Assembly (NCBI GenBank): GCA_027422505.1
Contig: JAPQWV010000005.1
Location: 18,952,001 to 19,016,000 of the forward strand
Length of the DNA stretch: 64,000 nucleotides
DNA from: Craterostigma plantagineum
Taxonomy: Eukaryota; Streptophyta; Magnoliopsida; Lamiales; Linderniaceae
Direction of reading: 5' to 3'
The notes beneath the pieces are model-generated. The model did not search any database. It saw nothing but the letters and a program-made list of their open reading frames with translations, and had not been told where the DNA came from. Positions 46,961 to 55,899 of the stretch are shown here, in pieces; the first letter of the stretch is position 1, and the number at the start of each line of letters is the position of its first letter. A program made the position numbers and the translations under genes.

Positions 46961-47877
46961 TGAAGTGGTCCCGTACTATATGGATGTAAAACACACTAAG
47001 TACTGTACTGATGTTGGACGAAATGTTAGGCTAACATTTACTATCACTCAAAGCGCACAGCGGAAATAATAAGTACTTAGTGACGAAACTTAAACGAACA
47101 CGAGAAGTGATTTTATGCAGCAAGTCAAATAACTTGCTGCGTGCCTCAAGGCGCAAAACTCCACTATAAAGATGGATTACAAACTATCAAAAAGGATAGT
47201 CAAAAATTCGTCTAGCAAAACCTACGAATCAAAAAGGATTCTGCAAACTACAAGATCTTTCGACCTTTGAAAAGCTAGACTAAAAGACAACTCTCGCAAT
47301 ATGTAAAACTCGCTCAAACTCGATCTGTGTTTCGCTCATTGTTTTCGCTCGATATGTCGCTCGAAGTTACTCCATTAAAGCTCTCTCGAAAGTCGTACTT
47401 TGCAGCTCGAAAATAACTCTTATTTAAAGGTCCTGGCTCCATCTTGAATTGATAAAAGATCCCTTGAATATCTCTTCGAAGATCTCTCTAAATATAGTAT
47501 ATATTTAGTTCGATTCTTCTCATCTAATCGGCCGATCTCTTATCTCCTATTTATGGTAGCTGGTTGAATGATTCTCTTTTGATATTCAGATCTTCTAATC
47601 TTGGTAGTCACTTGACCAATTCTCTTTTGATCTTCAAATCTTCTATTTAAGGTAAGTGCTTCCCAAATTCGTTCAAGCAGCTCCACACGTTTTCCACACG
47701 GTTTGATCCATTCCCTATCCTTATATAAGTCCTGCACATCACTAAAAATAGCCAAGATACGAATTAAATAAGTTTTGGGCATGAAAGATAAAACTGAAGT
47801 TGGTGACATTCTCGGCCAACAGATGTTGACTAGAATGTTCACCCAACATTGCCAATGCTGAAGCCTCAACATCAACA
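46961..47877 (-). repeat. 5' LTR of the Sirevirus-like element (917 bp)
   Basis: Partner of 41018-41934, of identical length. It is followed on its inner side by the primer-binding site and on its outer side by the CCGAC target duplication (47878-47882). Confidence 0.93.
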
Positions 47878-48985
47878 CCGACTACAAAAATTAGTGTACC
47901 GACTACAGCCCTTTGATTTACCGACTGCAATTTTGTAGTCGCTAAATCTGTGCCCTAATCCGACTAATTCCCGATCTGAAGCACAAAAAAACAAACCCAC
48001 AAATTTGTCTTCGCCCCGCCACTCGCCGTGCTCGCCGACCGCCGACTGTCGTCCCCTACGCAGCCGCCCCAGCTCCCTCGCAGCCGCAGCCGCCGCACCC
48101 CCTCGTAGCTGTCGCCGCACCACCGCTCACAGCCGCTGCCGCGACGTCCCTCTCAGCAACGGCCCCGCCCTCGCGGCAGCACCGCCCCTCGCAGCCACAG
48201 CCGCCCCAGCCCCCGTCGCTCCGCCCCTTGCAGCCACAGCAGCCCCACCCGCAGCCGGCCCAGCCCCCGTCGCTCCGACCCGCGCAGCCACAACCGCCCC
48301 AGCCACCGACGCTCCGTCCCCCCGCAGCCGCCCCACCCGCTCGCAGCTGCCCGGCCGTTCACAGCCCGCTGGCAGCCCGTTCGCAGCCCACTAGCAGCCC
48401 GCTCGCAGCCCGTCCGCAGCCCACTCGCAGCCCGCTCGCAGCTGCCCCGCCGTTCGCAGCCCGCTCGTAGCTGTCTCGCCTATTGATTTGTGAGTTTTAA
48501 ATTTGTTTTTTTCGAATATGTGATTCATTGATTTGGTACGTGTCACATGATATATGATATTTTGGTGTTTATCGGTATATCACTGATCTCTTATGTTGTT
48601 TGATTGTAAATGCATACCATAATGTTTGTTAAATTCTTAAAGAATTAGCGTTTTATCGTAGCATAAATATGCCTCTATTTTTTGTTTTTCGTGCAGTAGT
48701 CGTAATGAATTCATACAGACAGTGGATGTATGATCAATGGGACGGTAACTATTTAAAACCAGAATATGTTGATGGAGTCAAACAGTTCGTAGAATGGGCT
48801 CTTAATCAAAGTCATTTCATATCGGGGGGAAACATTAAGTGTCCATGTAATAGATGTTGGAATAACCGCTTTTTATCCCCGAATGATGTTCTTTTACATC
48901 TCTACAAGTATGGATTCCGTCCTGATTATTATACTTGGGATATACACGGTGAAAATTATAATGTGGGTTGCTTCCAATACGAGCA
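47878..48985 (+). mobile_element. CACTA transposon 2, continuation with transposase start
   Basis: Resumes with ACCGACTAC subterminal repeats, then a strongly GC-rich Pro/Ala/Ser-type block (48000-48480) and an AT-rich intron-like stretch ending TTTTTCGTGCAG, then the transposase-associated coding start. The sequence stops at about 48985, where Copia gag DNA in the opposite orientation begins, so the right part of the element is missing. Confidence 0.8.
48705..48985 (+). pseudogene. CACTA transposase-associated domain fragment (CACTA 2)
   Basis: From ATG 48705: MNSYRQWMYDQWDGN, then GVKQFVEWALNQS, IKCPCNRCWNNRF, DVLLHLYKYGF and YYTWDIHGE. This is the N-terminal transposase-associated domain of En/Spm (CACTA) TNP2-type transposases, with its paired Cys motif CPCNRC. 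A splice acceptor (GTGCAG) lies 8 bp upstream, so translation starts at the beginning of an exon. About 93 codons remain before the break. The catalytic domain is absent. Confidence 0.85.
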
Positions 48986-49724
48986 TAACAGACGAAACCA
49001 CGTCCTCGTTGGCCACGTCCTCTTCCCCGACTGTGGTGTGTATACAACGCCTTGTCGTCATTAATGGACAATTTCGTCTGTAGGGCCTCGTCTAAAGACT
49101 CCTGCTTCTTCTTTTTCTTTCGCTGTTCGTGTTCGAGCGAACCAGAGATTTCATCGACCGTCATTTTTTCAAGGTCTTTGGATTCTTCAATTGCGCACAC
49201 CACGTTCTCGTACTCGTTCGTCAGGGACCGCAAAATTTTCTCGACGACTCGGGCATCAGTTAGGGCCTCGCCGTTTCTCTTCAACTGGTTCATGATGGTT
49301 TGCACTCTCGTTATATACTCGGACACGCCTTCGTCCTCCTTCATTTTGTCATTTCGAACTCGCCACGAAGAGTCCGCAACCGTACTTGTTTTACTCGATC
49401 GGCACCTTTGTACGTTTTTTCCAGCGTCTCCCATGTATCCTTCGATTTTTCGGCCTCGGCTATTTTTTCGAAACCGGCCTCATCTACAGATTGGTAGATG
49501 ATATAAAGTGCGGTCTTATCTTGTTTGCGGGATTCCTTCAACGTCTTTAGTTGAGCTGCTGTGTACTCGTCTGTATTTTCGGGTTCGGTGTATCCGTTCG
49601 CGACTATCTCCCACGAATCTTGAGACTGGAGCAACACCTTCATTTGAATGCTCCACTTGTCGTAATTGAATTTGGTGAGCTTAGGAATCGGCATTTGGCC
49701 AGCGGTTGCTCCGACTATCGACAT
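48986..49724 (-). pseudogene. gag fragment of Copia element II
   Basis: Minus-strand frame from ATG 49724 (MSIVGATAGQMPIPKLTKFN), which begins inside the primer-binding site region. It is an ordinary plant Copia gag (UBN2-type: YDKWSIQMKVLL, KQDKTALYIIYQS). A frameshift near 49350 moves it into the frame MKEDEGVSEYITRVQ, then a Lys-rich stretch and an RGRGRGQRGRG tail before the junction with CACTA 2. The zinc knuckle and all pol domains are missing. Confidence 0.85.
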
Positions 49725-49725
49725 A

Positions 49726-49737
49726 GCTCTGATACCA
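49726..49737 (-). other. Primer-binding site of Copia element II
   Basis: Minus strand TGGTATCAGAGC directly after the LTR (one short spacer), complementary to initiator tRNA-Met. Confidence 0.9.
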
Positions 49738-49740
49738 ATT

Positions 49741-50161
49741 TGTTGTTTTGCGATGAGATGAACAGATTTTGCTCAAGACTATAATGATCGAATGAAGCTC
49801 TCTGATGTCACTTATTATTATTTTTTTGTATCTACTCACTGTTAAGAGAGATGATTGGAGGAGATTAACAATTCTTACTTCTCTTCATTTTCTTCTTCTC
49901 ATAATATTACGTTGACACATGTATGTATTTATAATACAATCTTACAAATACTACTAAGCTTTCTATGGTCAAAAGCTCTTATTAATTCCTTGCTTATTTT
50001 ACTCCATTTGTCTTGCATGTTTTCTTCTTTAGGTCCTCAAAACATGGGATGATTTTAATCCTTGTCTTCTCCATAATTTATGGTCTCTTGTCTACTTGTT
50101 TTCTTCCTTAAATCATGGTGTTGTGCCTTCTTGTTTTTTTATGCATTGAGATTACTTAACA
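49741..50161 (-). repeat. 5' LTR of Copia element II (421 bp)
   Basis: Plus strand TGTTGTTTTGCG to TTACTTAACA. The outer side returns directly to GC-rich CACTA 1 sequence (GCCGCAGCACCG). Its partner is the truncated copy at 40607-40800. Confidence 0.8.
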
Positions 50162-50545
50162 GCCGCAGCACCGCCGCTCACATCCCGCTCGTACCTGCCC
50201 GCCTATTGATTTGTGAGTTTTAGATTTTTGATCGTGGTTCGGATATACGATTTATTGATTTGTTGTGCGACACATGATATGTGATATTTTGGGTGTTACT
50301 CGCTATATCACTGATCTCTTTTGTTGTGTGGTTCCATATGTATACGATAATGTGTGTTAAATTCCTAACTAAATAGCGTTTTATCGTATTATAAATATGC
50401 CTCTATTTGTTATCTTTCTGTGCAGTAGTCGTAATGAATTCGTACAGACAGTGGATGTATGATCAGTGGGAAGATAACTATTTTAAACCAGAATATCTTG
50501 GTGGAGTCAAACAATTCGTCGAGTGGGCTCTTAATCAAAGTCATA
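50162..50545 (+). mobile_element. CACTA transposon 1, right fragment with transposase start
   Basis: Continues the GC-rich block, followed by an intron-like stretch closely similar to 48480-48700 and TTTCTGTGCAG, then ATG 50434 and MNSYRQWMYDQW...GVKQFVEWALNQSH. That is the first 37 codons of the same transposase-associated domain as CACTA 2. The homology ends at about 50545 and host-like sequence follows, so the element lost its right part. Confidence 0.75.
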
Positions 50546-50574
50546 TGCTGTGCTTGAACTATTTGGGAGAAGAT

Positions 50575-50715
50575 GCATGGCGAATCTCTTAGGATATCAT
50601 AGGAAGAAAAACAGTCATTACTTCTACTCCAAGAACAAGGTCGTCTGTGTTAGAATCGTCCACAAACTCGTCTGTGCAAACCCTCCATTGATTGTGGAGA
50701 AAGATTCATAAACGT
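50575..50715 (-). pseudogene. Heat-shock transcription factor fragment 2
   Basis: Second copy of the segment at 39960-40118. On the minus strand: MNLSPQSMEGLH, a deletion that removes the PPFLIKT part, then EFVDDSNTDDLVSWSRSND. It is clearly related to fragment 1 but carries its own indels. The pair shows that this host segment was duplicated together with the ELIP neighbourhood, or that a larger HSF pseudogene was split. Confidence 0.65.
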
Positions 50716-51718
50716 TGGCGATGATGAGCTGTTTGCGCCTAATATGTGCTTCTTCTTGATGGCTGTTATTCTATTCATATCTACTACTACACATTTTGCA
50801 GTTATAGTGTGCATGGCTTGTTTTTATCGGAAATGTTCTTGAAAATCGGAAACGTTTTTCTTATGGAGGAGAAAGGGAAAATGAGTCTTTGTTGGTGGGC
50901 AGAAAAAGGAAAAAATAACGCCATCACCCTCGTAGAAACACAAAATGATAGTTAATTTTACATAAAATACATTTATTAAAGTGCTTTTACTCGAACCTAT
51001 TTATTATACTAATTTTTACTCCAATACAAATAACATTATTTTCTACGCTAGAAACACTACTCATTTGTTACCATTAATTTATACAAAACAATAATAACGT
51101 TACTTATTTAAACTCCAAAATTCTTTATTAGTATTATTATTATTTACATTTTATGAATTAATTTACATTTTATGAATGAATTAATAATTATAATCTTATC
51201 ATAGACTGGCTTCCACCAAAACATTGATGAAAGAAAATCCCAAAAAGTAATTCCCACCCTCCCAGGGGTTACTGGATTGATCTAAAATGAGATTAGCGTT
51301 AGTTTTACTTTCGTCGGGATGTGTCAATACTGAAAATTTATTATGATGATTATCATCAGTTAGGCCCACATATAACAGCCCAAATTATAAGCGTAAAAAG
51401 CACAAAGTCTTACTGAGCTCAACGAAGCCTTAACACAAGGGCTGCAACGAATCGAATCGAGTCGAATAATATTCTATTCGTACTCTATTAACGACTAGAA
51501 TTCATGTTCTTGTTTGATTACATTTCGAATCGAATCCGTATTTGAAAATATTCAAATCTGTTCGACTAAATTATTTTTATGTTTTACTTAATAAAAAATA
51601 TGAATAGTTTTGTTTTCAAATACTTTGATATTTGTTTTCGTACTCAAAATTTTCCTTCGGATTCGTATTCAAAATAATCGACTTCAAATCTAGAATTCAG
51701 AATCAAAACTCGAATAAA
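50716..51718. other. Spacer upstream of the ELIP pseudogene
   Basis: AT-rich. From about 51280 to 51520 it matches the DNA at about 53530-53780 upstream of ELIP copy 2 (TTAGGCCCA, ATAAGCG, CTATTAACGA words in the same order), which marks a duplicated segment. No gene of its own. Confidence 0.5.
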
Positions 51719-52083
51719 AAAACAGACGCACGACGGAGGACCCGACCTAACTCTGAAAAGAAGTAAGGTGACGACAAAGAGAACAGTCGATTTGTTCTCC
51801 TTCGACGGACTTGCGCCCGAGAGGATCAACGGGTCGGGCGGCAATGATAGGATTCGTGGCGGCCGTAGGAGTGAAGTTAGCGACTGGTCGGGACGTATTT
51901 TCTCAGGTGTTCGACGGAGGCATTCAGTGGTTCCTTCTTACGAGCGCAGTGTTGGCGCTTGCGACTCTGGTTCCTATCTACAGAGGGCTTTCCCCCGAGG
52001 CGAAGAACAACGGGTTTTGGAATTCAGACGCCGAGATATGGAACGGGAGGTTCGCTATGATTGGGCTAGTGAAAAACTCATAG
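51719..52083 (+). pseudogene. ELIP pseudogene (exon 2 only)
   Basis: About 90% similar by eye to exon 2 of the intact copies, beginning at the CAGACGCACGACGG segment. The promoter, transit-peptide exon and intron are missing. One extra G in the helix I motif (AACGGGTCGGG near 51830) shifts the frame after ERING. A deletion of about 48 bp, between two GTG triplets, removes the end of helix III and the C-terminus, leaving GLVKNS and a stop. It cannot make ELIP. The 3' flank still matches the flanks of the other copies. Confidence 0.93.
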
Positions 52084-53519
52084 ATTAGGGTTTTGGTTGT
52101 AAGTAGATGGTTGTGTGTGATGTATCATGATATCTCGAAATAAACTGTCACACCAATTTTTTACTCCATGATTTGGTTTGCTTTCTTCAGTTATGATTAT
52201 TTTTTCTATTAAGCTACAAGCGTGAGTTTTACATTGGATGGTTCCTTATATGGAATCAATGCGCCGGAATAAAATACAACTTCCTATTTAAAACAAAATT
52301 GCACTATACTATGGGGATGATCAAGGGTTAAGTTTTGGTCTGGTCTGAGAGCTGTTTAGATTCAGACCAGGGAAGGATGTAATACCCGTTAAATGGCCAC
52401 TGTATTACATGGTTAAACTAATTTGCTGAAGACATGAAGAACTCGAGCAAGAAGCTGTAATGATATAACTAACTTCTGATGTTTGCGGAGCCATTGATCA
52501 AAAAAAGGATCTCATGGTGCTGTACAAATCTTGAAGCTCCGAGTACAAGTTGTTGTTTTTAGAGTACAATGATGGAGCGAATAAATTCTCTGTATTATTT
52601 GGTTTGGCAGAATGAGGACACGAGACTTGAATGAATTTGTTTTGTGTGTTTGTACATGGGTTAGAGTTTTACTGAAGGAGCATATTAGCTATTGCTTTCT
52701 TTCATATATGCTTAAAAACACATGCACGCATACCATGCTATTTATAATACTAAGCAATCACTACAAGACAAATAATTAAAAGTCCAAGTTGCTTTAATTA
52801 ATTTCTTTGATCGGATCTTCATCAACACTGTATTTCTTCATTGGCGTGCAAACTTTTCGGCTTAGTAGACTTTCTCCCCCTTTTTTTTGTTTCTATGCAA
52901 TTATTGAAGATCACGTTGAGATTATTCAACACAAGTTCACTAAACACGCTCCAAGGCTGTTACAAAACCTGAACAGATTCCCGTTCTCATCGGGGATTGA
53001 CACAACAAGAAAACCTAATATCGGACACAAATATAGATACGGAATTTGTTTCATGTCTAAATTATGATATTGGAAACGGTTCTAACTAAATCTTATAAGT
53101 ATTATCCGTGTCAAAATTTGCCACGAGAACAACACCTACAGAATGATAATTTCGTGTCTAATGACTCAAACAGATATGGAACTTTTCGACACTGACTTTT
53201 CCGTGTCTAATACGTTTTTTTTTCTTGTATTGTGAGTAGGTGGTTTGGAGCGTCTTTGTCGTCTCTTCTATATAAGAGCGAACTAGTGTAAGTAGTTAAC
53301 ACATAGTTGAGAGAGTAAGTTGAGAGCGCCTATCAATATTCTATTGGACGTGGATGTAGACTCTGAAGTCAGTAAGGAAAGTGTCTGAGATTTTCGTTTC
53401 TTGGTTGTTTTCGTTTCAGTTGCGTTGACGATTCATTCTTTCGATCTGCTAAACGCATGCACTTCGAGTGTTATTCTATTTATTATATTTTCTACACTAA
53501 CTATTACTCTAACACAAAA
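52084..53519. other. Spacer between the ELIP pseudogene and ELIP copy 2
   Basis: The first 180 bp are ELIP-type downstream sequence. At 53250-53480 a block with TATATAAGAGCG and words typical of a retrotransposon leader may be a decayed LTR; its ends are not identifiable. No host gene seen. Confidence 0.4.
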
Positions 53520-54453
53520 AAATCGATAAATAAAATGAGTTTAACGTCAGTATTACTTTCGCTGTGACGCGTCGATACTTTCCATGATCGCAAATTTATT
53601 AGGATGATTATATAAGATATCGGTTAGGCCCATTTATAACAACCAAACTATAAGCGGAAAAAGCTAAAAAAAAGTGTGCTTAGCGAAGTCTTAAAACTAG
53701 GGTTGAAAACGGATCGAATCAAGTCGACTACTCCAATATTCAATTTGTATTCTATTAACGATTCAAATATTCGTATTTTATTTGATTACTTTTCGAATAA
53801 TAAAATTCGATTTGAATTCGTATTTGAGTTTATTCAAATCGAATGTCCGAATATATTTTATCTTTATCTTCTATTTAAAAAAGTATAAAATATTTAAAAT
53901 ATGTTTTGATTATAATATGCTTATTTTGTTTTGTTTTGAATAAAACTAATATATGTATGATTACATTGAATTTAATATGCTACAGTAAAATATTCACCTA
54001 TATATCGTATAAATATATATTTAAGTACTCGAATCAAATATTCAATAAATCGAATACTTTGATATTTGTATCCGTATTCGAAAATTTCTTGAATTATAAA
54101 AATTATTTGCTTTCGGTTTGGTATTCGAAATACTCAAATTTAAATCTTAAATTTCCAATCGAATCTAGAATCTAACAAAAACAAAATTGATTCATTCTTT
54201 CTTAACACCCTCTAACTCGACACCTGTTTAAAGATGAATATTCACCGTGAGTCTCGTTACTATTACAATAAACACGGAAACAATGGTAAGAAAAGACACT
54301 TTCCATGCTGACATTACAGTACACATGTATGTACAATTTCACGTTTCACTAACAAATGAAAAGACATGCAAATTTCTAAACACTATACTTACGATTATCC
54401 AGCACAAATCAATCATCACCTTTAATTCAAACCGAGGCGAGTATTTTGAACGT

Positions 54454-54460
54454 TACGTGG
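54454..54460 (+). promoter_or_regulatory. ABRE-like element upstream of ELIP copy 2
   Basis: TACGTGG, about 45 bp upstream of the TATA box. The ACGTGG core is an abscisic-acid response type element, the counterpart of the G-box in copy 1. Confidence 0.5.
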
Positions 54461-54502
54461 ATATAAGAGCATCCACTCGATTGTTGTCCTCATATCTCTA
54501 CC

Positions 54503-54510
54503 TATAAATA
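54503..54510 (+). promoter_or_regulatory. TATA box of ELIP copy 2
   Basis: TATAAATA within CCTATAAATATCCCTCGACT. The same block, together with the preceding ATCCACTCGATTG and CTCATATCTC words, is found upstream of copy 1. Confidence 0.75.
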
Positions 54511-54641
54511 TCCCTCGACTTCGTATACTAAGCTCTCATCATACAAAAGGAATTCGTTCTTACAGTTTATTGCCTATCATTGAAATCTTCAACAATATTC
54601 GTCTATAATTACGACCTACAAATAAGCACGAAAGATCAATC

Positions 54642-55568
54642 ATGGCTTCTTCAACTTGCTACGCAACTATGGCAGCAATGTCTTGCCGTAGACAAAGCAG
54701 TATTACGAGGTTTGGGCCTAACAATTTCTTCTCGGGAAAGCAAAACTATGCCTTGCCGCTTATGAAGAGGAATGCTAAGTTCACTGTCCGAAGCATGAGA
54801 GAGGTATACGTATTAATTCGTCTAAATTACATGCACAGACATAGAGTGTGTTTGGTATGCAGAATTCGATTCCGAAAAAGAACAAAAAACGTATAATGGT
54901 ACGATATACGAAACATAGCGTACAATTTTTCGATGCGTACCATAAGATTCTCCTATTCTTTTCAACCTCGAATTCCACGTATCAAACGCCAGAAAAAAAG
55001 GAAGGAAACTTAAGTTAGCGCATCGCACTGTTGTACATTAAGCTTCCAGCATTGTACTACCACGCTTTTTTCCTTAAACCAACACACTCTAGTAACGTGC
55101 TTCTGAATTTTTTTATATGCTCAGGACAATGAGAAGGGGGAGCAGCAGCAGCAGCAAAAACAACAACAACAGACGCACGACGGAGGGCCCGACCTGACTC
55201 CCAACAGAACTGAGGTGACGACAAAGAGAACAGTCGATTTGTTCTCCTTCGACGGACTTGCGCCCGAGAGGATCAACGGTCGGGCGGCAATGATAGGATT
55301 CGTGACGGCCGTAGGTGTGGAGTTAGCGACTGGGCGGGACGTATTTTCTCAGGTGTTCAACGGAGGCGTTCAGTGGTTCCTTTTGACGAGCGCAGTGTTG
55401 GCGCTCGCCACTCTGGTTCCTATCTACAGAGGGCTTTCCCCCGAGGCTAAGAACAACGGGTTTTGGAATTCAGACGCCGAGATATGGAATGGGAGGTTCG
55501 CCATGATTGGTCTTGTGGCTCTCGCCTTTACGGAGTTCGTCAAAGGTGGTCCGCTAATCAATGTGTGA
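54642..55568 (+). CDS. Early light-induced protein (ELIP), copy 2
   Basis: Two exons, 54642-54803 and 55125-55568, joined in frame to 201 residues. The architecture matches copy 1: chloroplast transit peptide (MASSTCYATMAAM), Gln-rich linker, helix I with ERINGRAAMIG, a middle helix, and helix III with EIWNGRFAMIG ending GPLINV. The linker has a longer Gln run than copy 1 (QQQQQKQQQQ), the main length difference. The mature regions are nearly identical, whereas the transit peptides and intron are more diverged, which suggests selection or gene conversion on the pigment-binding part. Role: thylakoid photoprotection by binding chlorophyll and carotenoids under excess light or drying. Confidence 0.96.
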
Positions 55569-55899
55569 AGAACTGATAGTTAGGGTTTTGGTTGTAGGTA
55601 GATGGTTGTGTGTGATGATGTAATCACGATATAAATACTGAATAAAGTGTCACACCCCATTTTTTATTTTTTTGTTGGTTTGCTTTCTTCGATTAGCTTT
55701 CTTTTTAATAATTATATCAAGCTACTATTATGGGTTTTGCATTAGATGGTTTGTTACATGGAATCAATGCTTCGAAAAAAAAAAATCAAAAATTTTGTTT
55801 GGCTCACAATAGAAAACATAGGTCGATAGAATAAAATTTTATAATATTATAAGATATCTTGATAGCTTAAGCTTGTACGGCTGTTCAAATATTACGTAT

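Larger units (their letters stand above)
41018..47877 (-). mobile_element. Sirevirus-like Ty1/Copia retrotransposon, deletion derivative
   Basis: 6,860 bp with two 917-bp LTRs (41018-41934, 46961-47877) and a perfect 5-bp target duplication CCGAC. The primer-binding site GGTATCAGAGCC (initiator tRNA-Met) and a polypurine tract next to the 3' LTR are intact. The polyprotein has a large coiled-coil gag, two CCHC knuckles, protease and RNase H, but integrase and most of reverse transcriptase are deleted. Extra polypurine tracts at 42490-42556 and the long region between RNase H and the 3' LTR are Sirevirus traits. It was inserted in a CACTA element. Confidence 0.92.

Noticed and set aside
53250..53480. 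Solo LTR upstream of ELIP copy 2
   Set aside because: Wording resembles a retrotransposon leader, but I could not find TG/CA ends, a target duplication or a second copy in the window.
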